A DNA stretch of 40,727 nt, taken from Gammaproteobacteria bacterium (GTDB lineage: Bacteria > Pseudomonadota > Gammaproteobacteria > Nevskiales > Nevskiaceae). Below the pieces are notes generated by a model. It was not told where the DNA came from. It did no database searches and saw nothing but the letters and a program-made list of their open reading frames with translations. Both the position numbers and the translations under genes were made by a program. Numbering within the stretch: position 1 is the stretch's first letter; each line of letters starts with the position of its first letter. The stretch is taken from the NCBI GenBank assembly GCA_028871525.1, contig JAGWMX010000014.1:1-40727 (forward strand). The letters run 5' to 3'. This document shows, piece after piece, positions 1-11,156 of this stretch.

Positions 1-755
1 GGGTGGAGGCGGTCGGCGAGCCCGAGTGGCCCGAAGAGATCAGGCTGGCGAGAGAAAAAGAGGTGCTCGGCCATTATCTGTCGGGGCATCCGATCGAGAG
101 CTGCCGCGCGCTGATCGCTGCGGTGTGTTCGGCGCCGACGCTGAAGGAGGCGATCCAGCGTTACTGCGGTGAGACGGACGCCGGTCGGCGCCATCGCACC
201 ACGGTGCTGGTCGGCGCCTGGCTGGCCGATGTGCGCAGCGTCGGCGGCGAGCGCCCGGGTCGCTTGCTGACGCTGGATGACCGCAGCGCGCAACTGGTGT
301 GCTGGATCGATTTCGAGCAGTTCCGGGCTTACGGCGACCAGTTGGGCAAGGATCGCCTGGTCTTCGCCAGCGGCGAGTTGGCGTTGGTGCGGCGTGAAGG
401 CCGTGATGCCGAATACCGGCTTTACGCCCGGCAATTCTTCGATTTGGCCCAACTGCAACAGCGCCAGGCGCAGGCGTTGCTGCTGCGGTTGCAGAGCGGA
501 TTCGATGCGGTGCCGGCGATCGCCGATCAACTCGGCGTCTGGCGTGATGAAGGCGGGGTGCCGGTGTTGATCGATTACGTCAACGGCAGCGCCGCCGCTC
601 GGCTGCAGTTGCCCGGGGACTGGCGGGTACGGCCTGATGCGACGCTGCTGGCCGGCTTGCGCCGTCTGCTCGGGGCCGACGCAGTGCAGCTGCGGCTACG
701 GCGCTGGCAGGCGCAACCATCGGCGCGCGCCGCAGCGGAGGTCGCAGGCGAGTGA
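1..755 (+). CDS. dnaE: DNA polymerase III subunit alpha, C-terminal part (5' end outside the window)
   Basis: This is the last ~250 residues of the replicative polymerase catalytic subunit. The frame is already open at the window edge, so the gene starts upstream. Residues 15-32 of the visible part contain the block with GHYLSGHP that DnaE proteins carry just before the C-terminal OB-fold. An OB-fold-like stretch follows at about 65-135 (HRTTVLVGAWL to VFASGELAL), then a C-terminal domain that would contact the tau subunit of the clamp loader. The polymerase and PHP domains are not visible. The neighbour is accA, as in Escherichia coli and Pseudomonas. The stop is TGA at 753-755. Identification rests on the motif, the OB-fold and the dnaE-accA order, and is firm. 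Confidence 0.93.
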   Translation, partial: VEAVGEPEWPEEIRLAREKEVLGHYLSGHPIESCRALIAAVCSAPTLKEAIQRYCGETDAGRRHRTTVLVGAWLADVRSVGGERPGRLLTLDDRSAQLVCWIDFEQFRAYGDQLGKDRLVFASGELALVRREGRDAEYRLYARQFFDLAQLQQRQAQALLLRLQSGFDAVPAIADQLGVWRDEGGVPVLIDYVNGSAAARLQLPGDWRVRPDATLLAGLRRLLGADAVQLRLRRWQAQPSARAAAEVAGE

Positions 756-1083
756 AGCGTGCGTTGCGCGGGCTGCGGCGACAGCGGTCCGTATAATCCG
801 CAGGCAGAAGCGCCGGCGCGGCGTGCGCCGCCAGCAGCGGGGCAGTGACAGACGTGAACCGCAGGGACCTGGATTTCGAGCAACCGATCGCCGGCGGGCC
901 GGCGGACGCCGGTGCTGTCCCGAATCGGACTGCGGTTACCGATGATCGGGGTATCGGCGATCTGCGGTTGCGTGATGGCTCGACGCCGGCGCAGCGAAAG
1001 CACAGGCTGCGACCCGGGGTTGACCGGGTGATGCCGGCCACGTATCGCCTGGCCGGGTTCCGCTTCAGGCATGATTCCCGTCG
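756..1083 (+). other. dnaE-accA intergenic leader
   Basis: This 328-nt gap is long for such a compact region. It contains a TATAAT hexamer at 792-797 with no convincing -35 box, a partial copy of the accA start at 854-893, and an open frame (845-1087) whose TGA overlaps the accA ATG. No clear Rho-independent terminator for dnaE is seen. The accA ATG itself lacks a recognisable Shine-Dalgarno sequence, so translational coupling to the preceding frame is plausible. The region most likely serves as the promoter and leader of accA. Confidence 0.6.
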
Positions 1084-1087
1084 ATGA
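845..1087 (+). CDS. Putative leader ORF upstream of accA, 80 codons
   Basis: The frame opens with GTG at 845, with another in-frame GTG at 854, and ends in TGA at 1085-1087. That stop overlaps the accA start as ATGA, the geometry of translational coupling. From the GTG at 854 the first codons read [13 protein letters not shown], against [13 protein letters not shown] at the start of AccA, so the ORF begins with a copy of the accA initiation region. The remainder is Arg-rich and matches no family I recognise. Third-position G+C appears lower than in the flanking genes, and the ribosome-binding site is poor. It may be a regulatory leader peptide or a chance open frame around a duplicated fragment. 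Confidence 0.3.
   Translation: MTDVNRRDLDFEQPIAGGPADAGAVPNRTAVTDDRGIGDLRLRDGSTPAQRKHRLRPGVDRVMPATYRLAGFRFRHDSRR
854..893 (+). repeat. Degenerate copy of the accA 5' end
   Basis: Bases 854-893 align without gaps to 1084-1123, the first 40 bases of accA, with 9 mismatches. The core 867-893 matches 1097-1123 at 26 of 27 positions. The copies are 230 bp apart and keep the reading frame and the start-codon position. The similarity is seen directly in the sequence; how the copy arose is unknown. Confidence 0.85.
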
Positions 1088-2052
1088 ACATGCAATACCT
1101 GGATTTCGAGCAGCCGATCGCCGATCTGCAGAAGAAAATCGACGAGCTGCGCTTCGTCACCGACCGCAGTGAGGTCAACCTGGCTGCGGAGATCGCGCAT
1201 CTGGAAACCCGGGTCAGCGAAATGACCCGGCAGATTTACGCCAAGCTGACGTCGTGGCAGATCACCCAGCTCGCGCGCCACCCCAACCGGCCCTATGCGC
1301 TTGACTACATCGGCGCGATGTTCAGCGACTGGGAGGAACTGCACGGCGATCGGCATTTCGCCGATGATCCGGCGTTGGTTTGCGGCGTCGCCCGGTTCGA
1401 TGGACGTCCGCTTGTCGTGGTGGGGCAGCAAAAGGGCCGCGATACCAAGGAACGCATCTACCGCAACTTCGGCTCACCGCGGCCGGAGGGTTACCGCAAG
1501 GTTTTGCGCATCATGCAACTGGCGGAGAAATTCCATCTGCCGGTGATCAGCCTGATCGACACCGCCGGCGCCTATGCCGGCATTTCCGCCGAGGAACGCA
1601 ACCAATCCGAGGCGATCGCACGCAATCTGTTCGAACTGGCGCGGCTGCGCACGCCGGTGGTCGCCGCGGTGGTCGGCGAGGGCGGTTCCGGCGGCGCGCT
1701 GGCGATCGGCGTCGCCGATCACGTGATGATGCTGCAGTACGCGATCTACTCGGTGATCTCGCCGGAGGGCTGTGCGTCGATTCTGTTCAAGAAAGCCGAT
1801 CGTGCCAAGGAAGCAGCCGAAGCGATGAAAATCACCGCGACCGACCTGTTGCAGATGAAGCTGATCGACGAAGTGGTCCCCGAACCGCCCGGTGGTGCGC
1901 ACCGCGATCCGCAGGCGATGACGGCGACGCTCAAGCAACGCCTGCTCGAAGTCCTCGACCGCTTGTGCCGCCAGCCACCGGCCCAGTTGCTGGCCGACCG
2001 CTACCGGCGGCTGATGAGCTACGGCGTTTACGAGGAAATCACCGTCGGGTGA
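1084..2052 (+). CDS. accA: Acetyl-CoA carboxylase carboxyltransferase subunit alpha
   Basis: With AccD this subunit forms the cytoplasmic carboxyltransferase that moves the carboxyl group from carboxybiotin on BCCP to acetyl-CoA, giving malonyl-CoA for fatty-acid synthesis. The 322 residues match the usual ~320. An N-terminal helical region (1-60) precedes the crotonase-like core, with [13 protein letters not shown] at 85-97, DTAGAY at 159-164 and [12 protein letters not shown] at 198-209. The common DTPGAYPG block reads DTAGAYAG here. The ATG at 1084 overlaps the stop of the preceding leader frame (ATGA) and has no clear Shine-Dalgarno sequence. tilS follows 44 nt later. No frameshift or truncation is seen. 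Confidence 0.97.
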   Translation: MNMQYLDFEQPIADLQKKIDELRFVTDRSEVNLAAEIAHLETRVSEMTRQIYAKLTSWQITQLARHPNRPYALDYIGAMFSDWEELHGDRHFADDPALVCGVARFDGRPLVVVGQQKGRDTKERIYRNFGSPRPEGYRKVLRIMQLAEKFHLPVISLIDTAGAYAGISAEERNQSEAIARNLFELARLRTPVVAAVVGEGGSGGALAIGVADHVMMLQYAIYSVISPEGCASILFKKADRAKEAAEAMKITATDLLQMKLIDEVVPEPPGGAHRDPQAMTATLKQRLLEVLDRLCRQPPAQLLADRYRRLMSYGVYEEITVG

Positions 2053-2096
2053 TCGCGTTGCTGCCGCGCAACGAGGTCGCGCCATAGACTGCCGGC

Positions 2097-3410
2097 ATGA
2101 ATCCGCTCGCACAGCTGTTCCAGCGATTGCCGCCGCCGCTCGGTGGTCGTCTGCTGGTCGCTTTCAGCGGCGGGCTGGATTCCACGGTACTGCTGCACGC
2201 CCTGGTCGCCGCCGGCGTTGCCGAGGTACGCGCGGCGCACGTGCATCACGGCCTGCAGCCGCAGGCCGAAAGCTGGGCGGCACACTGCACGGCATTTTGC
2301 GCCGACCTCGGCGTGCCCTGCGCACCGCTGCGGGTGCATATCGATGCGCGCGATCCGGCCGGGCCGGAAGGCGCGGCGCGGCGGCAGCGCTACGCGGCCT
2401 TGCGCGGCCTGCTCGCGCCCGGCGAGGTGTTGGTCACCGCGCATCACCGCGACGATCAGGCCGAGACGGTGCTGCTGCGACTGCTGCGCGGCGCCGGGCC
2501 CGACGGGCTGGCCGGCATCGGGTCTGTGTCCGAATTCGCGCCCGGCTGGCTTTGGCGCCCGCTGCTCGACTGCAGCCGTGAGGAACTTCGCGTCTACGCC
2601 GAATCCCATCGCCTGCGCTGGATCGAGGATCCGCACAATGGCGATCTGCGTTACACCCGCGTCTGGCTGCGCCGCCGCATCATGCCGCTGCTGGCCGAGC
2701 GTTTCCCGTGCGTGGACGCGGCGCTGGCACGCGGCGCGCGGCACTGCGGCGATCAGCAGCACGCGCTGCAATTGTTGCTGGCCGAACGGCTGCAGACCGT
2801 CATCGACGAACATGCAGTGCTGAATCTGCAGGCTTTCGCCGCGCAACCATTGGCGCTGCGTCCGTGGCTGCTGCGGGCATGGTTCAAGCTCCATGGTCAG
2901 CCGGCACCGAATGCAGCGACGTTGGCCCGCATTCAGGCTGAGATGATCGGCGCGCGCGCCGATGCGCAACCGAGGCTGCGGGTCGGCGGGTACGAGCTGC
3001 GCCGCTACCGACAGCGACTGTTTGCGATGCCGGTGCTGCCGTCGCCGCCGGAGGACTGGAGTGCGAGCTGGTCGGAAGATGCGCGTTGCCGGTTGGCCGA
3101 CGGTTTTGGCGAACTGGCCGCCGCCGACGCTCCACCGCAGCCGCTGACGGTGCGCTTCGCGGTCAGCGGCGTGCGGCTGCGTGTCGGCGGACACGGGCGC
3201 AGCCTGAAGACGGTATTCCAGCAGCACGGCGTTCCGCCATGGCTCCGCAGCCGCGTGCCGCTGTTGTGCCGGCAGCAGGAGGTGCTGGATGTCGCCGGCT
3301 GGATCCTCGGCGACGAAATTTCGCAGTGGGCGCGGCAGAACCGCTGGCGCTATCGCTGGCTGGCGCCGCCGTGGGCACGCCGGGCGCTGCTCGATGCCGG
3401 CCTGGGTTGA
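2097..3410 (+). CDS. tilS: tRNA(Ile)-lysidine synthetase
   Basis: This enzyme attaches lysine to C34 of the CAU-anticodon tRNA-Ile, using ATP, so that it decodes AUA. The 437 residues are typical. The N-terminal PP-loop SGGLDS is at 24-29 and the AHHRDDQAE motif at 115-123. The C-terminal TilS domain (about 345-420) contains the RVGGHGRSLKTVFQ-type block expected of proteobacterial TilS. It starts at ATG 2097, 44 nt after accA and in the same orientation, so the two are probably co-transcribed. This is the conserved accA-tilS pair of gammaproteobacteria. Confidence 0.95.
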   Translation: MNPLAQLFQRLPPPLGGRLLVAFSGGLDSTVLLHALVAAGVAEVRAAHVHHGLQPQAESWAAHCTAFCADLGVPCAPLRVHIDARDPAGPEGAARRQRYAALRGLLAPGEVLVTAHHRDDQAETVLLRLLRGAGPDGLAGIGSVSEFAPGWLWRPLLDCSREELRVYAESHRLRWIEDPHNGDLRYTRVWLRRRIMPLLAERFPCVDAALARGARHCGDQQHALQLLLAERLQTVIDEHAVLNLQAFAAQPLALRPWLLRAWFKLHGQPAPNAATLARIQAEMIGARADAQPRLRVGGYELRRYRQRLFAMPVLPSPPEDWSASWSEDARCRLADGFGELAAADAPPQPLTVRFAVSGVRLRVGGHGRSLKTVFQQHGVPPWLRSRVPLLCRQQEVLDVAGWILGDEISQWARQNRWRYRWLAPPWARRALLDAGLG

Positions 3411-3590
3411 AAACGTCGCCGCGACCTCCCTGGATTCAGGCGGGCTGGACAGCGATCGGGGTGACCGATAACATCAAAATCAGCGCTTGCATCCGGGCGC
3501 GGTTTTACTCCAGGCGGCGGCCTCGTGGTAACGTCTGTGCGTGCGGCCTGCATTCGCATCGATGGCTTCGACAGCAGAGGAGACGGGGTC

Positions 3591-4007
3591 ATGAACCGAG
3601 AGCAAAAACTTCCGCTGGCGTTGCTGGTGCTGCGCGTCGGCATTTTCATCATGTTCATCTTCTGGGTGTTCGACAAGTTCGTGCGCCCGGAGCACGCTTC
3701 GGCGGTGGGTCAGCATTTCTTCGGGCTCGGCGCGCTCGGCAAGGGCAGCGTCTATGCGATCGGCGCCATCGAACTGAGCGTCCTGCTGGCGTTTCTGGCG
3801 GGACTGTTCAAGACCTACACCTACGGTTTGGTGCTGCTGTTTCATCTGGCCTCGACGCTGGCGTCGTTTCCGATCTATCTGGCTCCGTATCATGAAGCCA
3901 ATATCCTGTTTTTCGCCGCTTGGCCGACGCTGGCCGCCTGTTTCGCGCTGTTCTATCTGCGCGATCACGATACGTTGCTGACGATCGGCAGGCGCGCTGC
4001 TGCATAG
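3591..4007 (+). CDS. Small DoxX-like integral membrane protein
   Basis: This 138-residue protein has about four hydrophobic segments: LALLVLRVGIFIMFIFWVF near the N-terminus, then roughly 50-70, 75-95 and 100-122. The layout and the early charged DKFVRPEH loop resemble the DoxX/DoxD family of small inner-membrane proteins. I chose ATG 3591 because AGAGGAGA at 3576-3583 is well placed in front of it, whereas the frame open further upstream has no ribosome site. It sits alone between tilS and pyrG with 180 nt before it, in which no clear promoter is seen. Function is unknown, and the family assignment is by topology and general resemblance only. Confidence 0.75.
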   Translation: MNREQKLPLALLVLRVGIFIMFIFWVFDKFVRPEHASAVGQHFFGLGALGKGSVYAIGAIELSVLLAFLAGLFKTYTYGLVLLFHLASTLASFPIYLAPYHEANILFFAAWPTLAACFALFYLRDHDTLLTIGRRAAA

Positions 4008-4051
4008 CGCACTTTACCGGGGCATTGCCGGGCCTCAGACCCGGACGAGGT

Positions 4052-4081
4052 TTGAGACCGGCGGCGTGTATCCCGTAAACT
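4052..4081 (+). promoter_or_regulatory. Candidate sigma-70 promoter of pyrG
   Basis: TTGAGA at 4052-4057 and TAAACT at 4076-4081 are separated by 18 nt and lie just before the pyrG ATG at 4110. The -35 is good and the -10 moderate. It would give a short leader of about 20 nt. Confidence 0.35.
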
Positions 4082-4106
4082 GTGGCGTACCCGCCGCTGG
4101 CGCTAA

Positions 4107-5831
<1,725 letters not shown>

Positions 5832-5834
5832 GCG

Positions 5835-6680
5835 ATGCAGCTTTGCGGCCGGCCGATCGGCATCGATCGGCCGCTGTTTCTGATCGCCGGACCGGATACT
5901 CTGGAATCCGAGGCGCTGTGCGTCGAGGTCGCCGGTCAGGTCAAGGCGGTCGCCGACCGGTTCGGTCTGCTGTATGTTTTCAAGGGCAGCTTCGACAAGG
6001 CCAATCGCAGCTCCCATCGCTCTTACCGCGGACCTGGGGTCGAGGCCGGGCTAAAGATTCTCGATAGCGTGCGCCGGCAGACCGGCGTGCCGGTGCTGAC
6101 CGACGTGCACGAAGACACGCCGTTGGCCGAAGTCGCCGCGGTGGCGGATGTACTGCAGACCCCAGCTTTCCTCTGCCGGCAAACCAATTTCATGCAGAAG
6201 GTCGCCCGCTGCGGCCGCCCGGTCAACGTCAAGAAAGGCCAGTTCATGTCGCCGTGGGAGATGGGCAACGTAATCGCCAAGATGCGCGCGGTCGTTGCCG
6301 ATCCGGCGCAGCCGCTGCTGCTGTGCGAGCGCGGCTTCTCGTTTGGCTACAACAACCTGGTGGTGGACATGCGCTCGCTGGCGGCGATGCGTGCGTTCGC
6401 CCCGGTGGTGTTCGATGCCACTCACTCGGTGCAGTTGCCGGGCGGGCGGGGTATCGCCTCCGGTGGTCAGCGCGAGTTCATCCCGGTGCTGGCACGCGCG
6501 GCGGTGGCCGCCGGTGTGACCGGCGTGTTCATGGAAACCCATCCCGATCCCGATCGCGCGCTGTGCGACGGACCGAACTCGCTGCCGCTGGCGGCGATCG
6601 GCGGGTTGGTTGAAACGCTGGTGGAGCTGGATCGTGTCGCCAAGTCGCGGCCATGGCCGGAGCAGCAGTTGGCGGATTGA
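5835..6680 (+). CDS. kdsA: 3-deoxy-8-phosphooctulonate synthase (KDO-8-P synthase)
   Basis: KdsA condenses phosphoenolpyruvate with arabinose-5-phosphate to make KDO-8-phosphate for lipopolysaccharide, which marks a Gram-negative envelope. The 281 residues cover a complete TIM barrel with [43 protein letters not shown] and CDGPNSLPL in the usual order. The position that separates metal-dependent (Cys) from metal-independent (Asn) enzymes falls in IAGPDTLES and is Asp21 here; the remaining pattern, including CDGP, is closer to the metal-independent group. ATG 5835 lies 3 nt after the pyrG stop, and eno follows after 66 nt. Confidence 0.95.
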   Translation: MQLCGRPIGIDRPLFLIAGPDTLESEALCVEVAGQVKAVADRFGLLYVFKGSFDKANRSSHRSYRGPGVEAGLKILDSVRRQTGVPVLTDVHEDTPLAEVAAVADVLQTPAFLCRQTNFMQKVARCGRPVNVKKGQFMSPWEMGNVIAKMRAVVADPAQPLLLCERGFSFGYNNLVVDMRSLAAMRAFAPVVFDATHSVQLPGGRGIASGGQREFIPVLARAAVAAGVTGVFMETHPDPDRALCDGPNSLPLAAIGGLVETLVELDRVAKSRPWPEQQLAD

Positions 6681-6743
6681 GCGGCAGGCCCCATCGATGT
6701 TTGCGCTCGGCTACAATCACGACAGTCAACCGATCGGCGGTGA

Positions 6744-8033
<1,290 letters not shown>

Positions 8034-8146
8034 AAACCGATGCAGGTCATAGCCCGTTTCCCGGAAATCCTGCGCGACCGCGGCGCCCGTTCGACCGGGC
8101 AGGCGCGCGCCGTACCCTCTCGTGTGGTGGCCGCGTGGGTGTGTTG

Positions 8147-8428
8147 ATGAGCCGAACCGTGCCGGTGCTGGTTCTTTCGGGTCTGCTGCTCGCTCTGCAG
8201 TCCCGGCTCTGGTTCGGTGACGGCGGGGTGCTGGTCAACCACCGGCTGCAGCAGGCGGTGGAACGGCAGCTGCAGGACAACGTCCGGGCGGCGCAGCGCA
8301 ACGCCGCGATCCAGGCCGATGTCGATGACCTGAAGCACGGCGGCGAGTCGATCGAGGCGCGGGCGCGAAGTGAACTCGGCATGGTGCGCCAGGGCGAGAC
8401 GTTTTACCTGGTCGTCAACGCCGACTGA
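8147..8428 (+). CDS. ftsB: Cell division protein FtsB
   Basis: FtsB is a bitopic inner-membrane protein that links FtsL and FtsQ in the divisome. This 93-residue copy has a short cytoplasmic N-terminus, one membrane segment (about 4-20, VPVLVLSGLLLALQSRLWF), then a periplasmic coiled coil with heptad-like Leu/Gln/Val spacing (about 28-65) and the ARSELGMVRQGETFYLV ending typical of the family. ATG 8147 is the most natural start; GTG at 8141 would add two residues. It lies between eno and ispD, the standard order. The 113 nt between eno and ftsB show no other gene. Confidence 0.93.
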   Translation: MSRTVPVLVLSGLLLALQSRLWFGDGGVLVNHRLQQAVERQLQDNVRAAQRNAAIQADVDDLKHGGESIEARARSELGMVRQGETFYLVVNAD

Positions 8429-8439
8429 CGGCCACCACC

Positions 8440-9153
8440 TTGGCCCGATCCCCGCGTTACTGGGCGGTGTTGCCATCGGCCGGCGGCAGTGCGCGCATGG
8501 GTCTCGGCCGGCCCAAGCAATATCTGCCCGTCGCCGGGCGCGCGCTGGTCGAATGGAGCCTGGCGCCGTTTCTGCGAGCCGACTGGGTCGACGGTGTGGT
8601 CGTCGTGCTGGCACGCGGCGACAGCGAATTCGCGCGGCTGCCGATTGCCCGCCACCCGAAAATCCTGATCACTGTCGGCGGTGCTGCGCGTCTGGATTCG
8701 GTGCTGGCCGGCCTGACCGCGGTTGCCGAGCCCGCATCGGTCACCGAGGCGCCGGTCTACGTGCTGGTACATGACGCTGCCCGCCCCTGCGTCACGGTCG
8801 ACGATATCGAACGGCTATGCAGGGAAGCCAGCGACGAGCACGGTGGGTTGCTGGCGCTGCCGTTGACGGAAGCGGTCAAGCGCGAAGTGCGTGAACGGGC
8901 CGAGGCCACGCTTAACAGCGGAGCGTTATGGCGCGCGCAGAGCCCGCAGTTGTTTCGCCTCGACCTGCTGCACAAGGCGCTCGAAGCCGCTCGCACCGGC
9001 GGCGCAACGGGCGTTGACGAAGCGGCGGCAATGGAAGCGGCCGGCATGCGGCCGCGGCTGGTGCGAGGCCGCGAGAGCAACCTTAAGGTCACCTATCCCG
9101 AGGACGTGCCGCTGGCGGAGTTCTGGCTGTCGCGCGCGGCTTACCTGCGCTGA
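8440..9153 (+). CDS. ispD: 2-C-methyl-D-erythritol 4-phosphate cytidylyltransferase
   Basis: IspD makes CDP-methylerythritol from CTP and methylerythritol phosphate in the non-mevalonate isoprenoid pathway. The 237 residues include the nucleotide-binding SAGGSARMG with PKQYL near the N-terminus, VLVHDAARPCV near 107-117 and a GVDEAAAMEAAG block near 192. The start appears to be TTG at 8440, 11 nt after the ftsB stop. No ATG or GTG lies between that stop and the conserved WAVLPSAGG segment, so a rare start codon is forced. The 3' end overlaps the convergent smr gene by 13 nt. The usual partner ispF does not follow. Confidence 0.95.
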   Translation: MARSPRYWAVLPSAGGSARMGLGRPKQYLPVAGRALVEWSLAPFLRADWVDGVVVVLARGDSEFARLPIARHPKILITVGGAARLDSVLAGLTAVAEPASVTEAPVYVLVHDAARPCVTVDDIERLCREASDEHGGLLALPLTEAVKREVRERAEATLNSGALWRAQSPQLFRLDLLHKALEAARTGGATGVDEAAAMEAAGMRPRLVRGRESNLKVTYPEDVPLAEFWLSRAAYLR

Positions 9154-9698
9154 CCGCGATCGGTGGCGCGCAGCAGCACGTAGGCTGCACCGGTGCCGCC
9201 GTCGTGCGGGCGGGCGCTGCAGAAAGCCAGCACGTCGCGCCGCCGCCGCAGCCAGCCATCGAGCAAGGTCTTGATCACCGGCCCGCTGTTCGGTGAACCC
9301 AGCCCTTTGCCGTGGACGATGCGAACGCAGCGTACGCCGTGCAACTGGCAGTCGGTCAGGAACAGCGCCACCGCCCGCTGCGCGCGTTGTCGGTTGAGTC
9401 CATGCAGGTCGAGTTCGGCGCCGATGCGGTAACTGCCGCGCCGCAGCCGCCGCCATGCCGCGTCCTGCAATCCCGCGGCGCGGAAAGTCAGCGCGTCGAC
9501 GGCTTCGGCCGGATCCGCATCCAGCGGTCCGCGGTGCAGTTCCTCGATCACGGCTGCGTCGTCAGCCTCGCGCAGCCGCGGCCGCGGTGCCGGTGGCGGC
9601 GGGCGTTGGGACTGGCGCGGGGACTCGCCGCGCGGACGCACGTCGCGCATCGCCTCGGTGAAGGCGGCGCGATCTTCCGGGTTCAGGTCTCGCTGCAT
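9141..9698 (-). CDS. Smr-domain DNA/RNA nuclease-like protein
   Basis: This 185-residue protein has a low-complexity, Pro/Arg-rich N-terminal half (about 20-45) and a C-terminal Smr (small MutS-related) domain. The domain motifs are LDLHG at 96-100, HGKG at 129-132 and GGTGA at 167-171. Stand-alone Smr proteins of the YdaL/SmrA/SmrB type are endonucleases, and SmrB cleaves mRNA at collided ribosomes; which of these this copy does cannot be told. I chose the ATG at 9698 because MQRDLNPEDRAAF resembles family N-termini and because a longer version would run into surE. It is divergent from surE (46 nt apart) and overlaps the ispD 3' end. Confidence 0.88.
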   Translation of the reverse strand: MQRDLNPEDRAAFTEAMRDVRPRGESPRQSQRPPPPAPRPRLREADDAAVIEELHRGPLDADPAEAVDALTFRAAGLQDAAWRRLRRGSYRIGAELDLHGLNRQRAQRAVALFLTDCQLHGVRCVRIVHGKGLGSPNSGPVIKTLLDGWLRRRRDVLAFCSARPHDGGTGAAYVLLRATDRGQRR

Positions 9699-9713
9699 GG
9701 ATGGATGATAGCT

Positions 9714-9726
9714 CGGTAAACTACCG
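9714..9726. promoter_or_regulatory. Short palindrome in the smr/surE divergent gap
   Basis: CGGTA-AAC-TACCG is a perfect 5-bp inverted repeat near the middle of the 46-nt space between two divergent start codons. It contains TAAACT, which could be the surE -10 box. It may be an operator or simply part of overlapping promoters. Confidence 0.3.
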
Positions 9727-9744
9727 CCTTCCGCGACGATCCTC

Positions 9745-10491
9745 ATGCGCATACTGCTCTCCAACGACGACGGCTGCATGGCGCCGGGCCTGCGCTGTCT
9801 GGCGCGCTGCTTGAGCGCGGCGCACGAACTGACGGTCGTCGCTCCGGACCGTAACCGCAGTGGCGCGTCGAATTCACTGACGCTGCTGAACCCACTGCGC
9901 GTGCAGCGCCACGACGACGGCGTCTATGGCGTCGACGGCACCCCGACCGATTGCGTCCATCTGGCGCTGACCGGGTTGCTCGAACAGCTGCCGCAGATGG
10001 TGGTTTCCGGCATCAACGCCGGCGCCAACCTCGGCGACGACACGCTGTATTCGGGCACCGTCGCCGCGGCGATGGAGGGCCGGCATCTCGGCTCCCCGGC
10101 GGTCGCGGTGTCGGTGGCCAGCGCCGCCCCCAGGCACTACGAGAGCGCCGCGCAACTGACGCTGAAGCTGGTCGAGCGGCTGCAGCAGCAACCGCTGCCG
10201 GGCGATACGATCTTGAATGTCAACGTGCCGGACGTTCCGGGTTCCGAAATCAAGGGTGTGCAGGTGACGCGGCTCGGCAATCGTCATCGGGCCGAGGGAG
10301 CGAAATTGCATCACGATCCGCGCGGTCGGCCGATCTGGTGGATCGGCGGTGCCGGGGAGGAACTGGATAGCGGCCCCGGCACCGATTTCTATGCGGTTGC
10401 CAACGGCTACGTATCCATCACTCCGCTGTTGGTGGATCTGACGCGCCACAGCGCGCTCGATCGCTTGCGTCAGTGGGCTCAGGGTTTGTGA
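9745..10491 (+). CDS. surE: 5'/3'-nucleotidase SurE
   Basis: SurE is a metal-dependent phosphatase of nucleoside monophosphates and short polyphosphates, linked to stationary-phase survival. The 248 residues start [10 protein letters not shown], with metal ligands Asp8 and Asp9, Ser39 in RSGASNS and Asn91 in [10 protein letters not shown]. The [13 protein letters not shown] segment is also present. It starts the tight surE-pcm-yqaA-nlpD cluster, and its TGA overlaps the pcm GTG. The usual upstream genes ispF and truD are absent; smr and ispD are there instead. Confidence 0.96.
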   Translation: MRILLSNDDGCMAPGLRCLARCLSAAHELTVVAPDRNRSGASNSLTLLNPLRVQRHDDGVYGVDGTPTDCVHLALTGLLEQLPQMVVSGINAGANLGDDTLYSGTVAAAMEGRHLGSPAVAVSVASAAPRHYESAAQLTLKLVERLQQQPLPGDTILNVNVPDVPGSEIKGVQVTRLGNRHRAEGAKLHHDPRGRPIWWIGGAGEELDSGPGTDFYAVANGYVSITPLLVDLTRHSALDRLRQWAQGL

Positions 10492-11156
10492 CGCCGTCGC
10501 GCGCGGCGGCAGGCGAGGACGGTGCACAGGCGGCGGCCCGCGCCCGGCTGGTTGCCGAGCTGCGGCGCAGCGGCATCGGCGACCCGCGCATTCTGGACGC
10601 GATCGGCCGGGTGCCACGCCACCGTTTCGTCGATCAGGCCTGGCATGCCGATGCCTACAAGAACCGGCCGCTGCCGATCGGCCATGGCCAGACCATCTCC
10701 CAGCCTTATGTGGTCGCACTGATGACCCAGCTGCTGCTCGATGGCGGATCGCGGCCGCGAGTGCTGGAAGTCGGCACCGGCTCGGGGTACCAGACGGCGC
10801 TGCTGGCCGAGCTGGTCCCGGCGGTGTTCTCGATCGAGCGGCTCAGGGCGCTGTCCGAGCGCGCGCGCGCGCTGCTGCGGGAACTGGGTTATCGCAACGT
10901 CCATTTCGGTTATAGCGACGGCCATGGCGGCTGGCCCGCGCACGCACCTTATGCCGGCATTCTGGCGACCGCCGCCGCCGAAGAGGTGCCGGAGCCGCTG
11001 CTCGCCCAGCTCGGACACCGCGGACGGATGGTAATTCCGATCGGGCCGGCCGGCGGCACGCAGAAATTGCTGGTGATCGATCGCACCGCCCGGGGCTGGC
11101 AGCGCCGTGAGGCCGGTGTGGTCGCGTTCGTCCCGTTTTTGCCGGGGCGCGGATGA
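10488..11156 (+). CDS. pcm: Protein-L-isoaspartate O-methyltransferase
   Basis: Pcm repairs proteins by methylating isoaspartyl residues from S-adenosylmethionine. The 222 residues contain the PCMT hallmark GHGQTIS (65-71) and the SAM-binding motif [11 protein letters not shown] (92-102), with [18 protein letters not shown] further on. I chose GTG 10488, which overlaps the surE TGA as GTGA, the usual coupling pattern; an in-frame GTG at 10473 is possible. Its own stop overlaps the next start as ATGA at 11153-11156. Pairing with surE is conserved across gammaproteobacteria. Confidence 0.95.
   Translation: MTPSRAAAGEDGAQAAARARLVAELRRSGIGDPRILDAIGRVPRHRFVDQAWHADAYKNRPLPIGHGQTISQPYVVALMTQLLLDGGSRPRVLEVGTGSGYQTALLAELVPAVFSIERLRALSERARALLRELGYRNVHFGYSDGHGGWPAHAPYAGILATAAAEEVPEPLLAQLGHRGRMVIPIGPAGGTQKLLVIDRTARGWQRREAGVVAFVPFLPGRG

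Noticed and set aside
4028-4044. CCGGG-N7-CCCGG hairpin before pyrG as a terminator
   Set aside because: It has only a 5-bp stem and no T-run.
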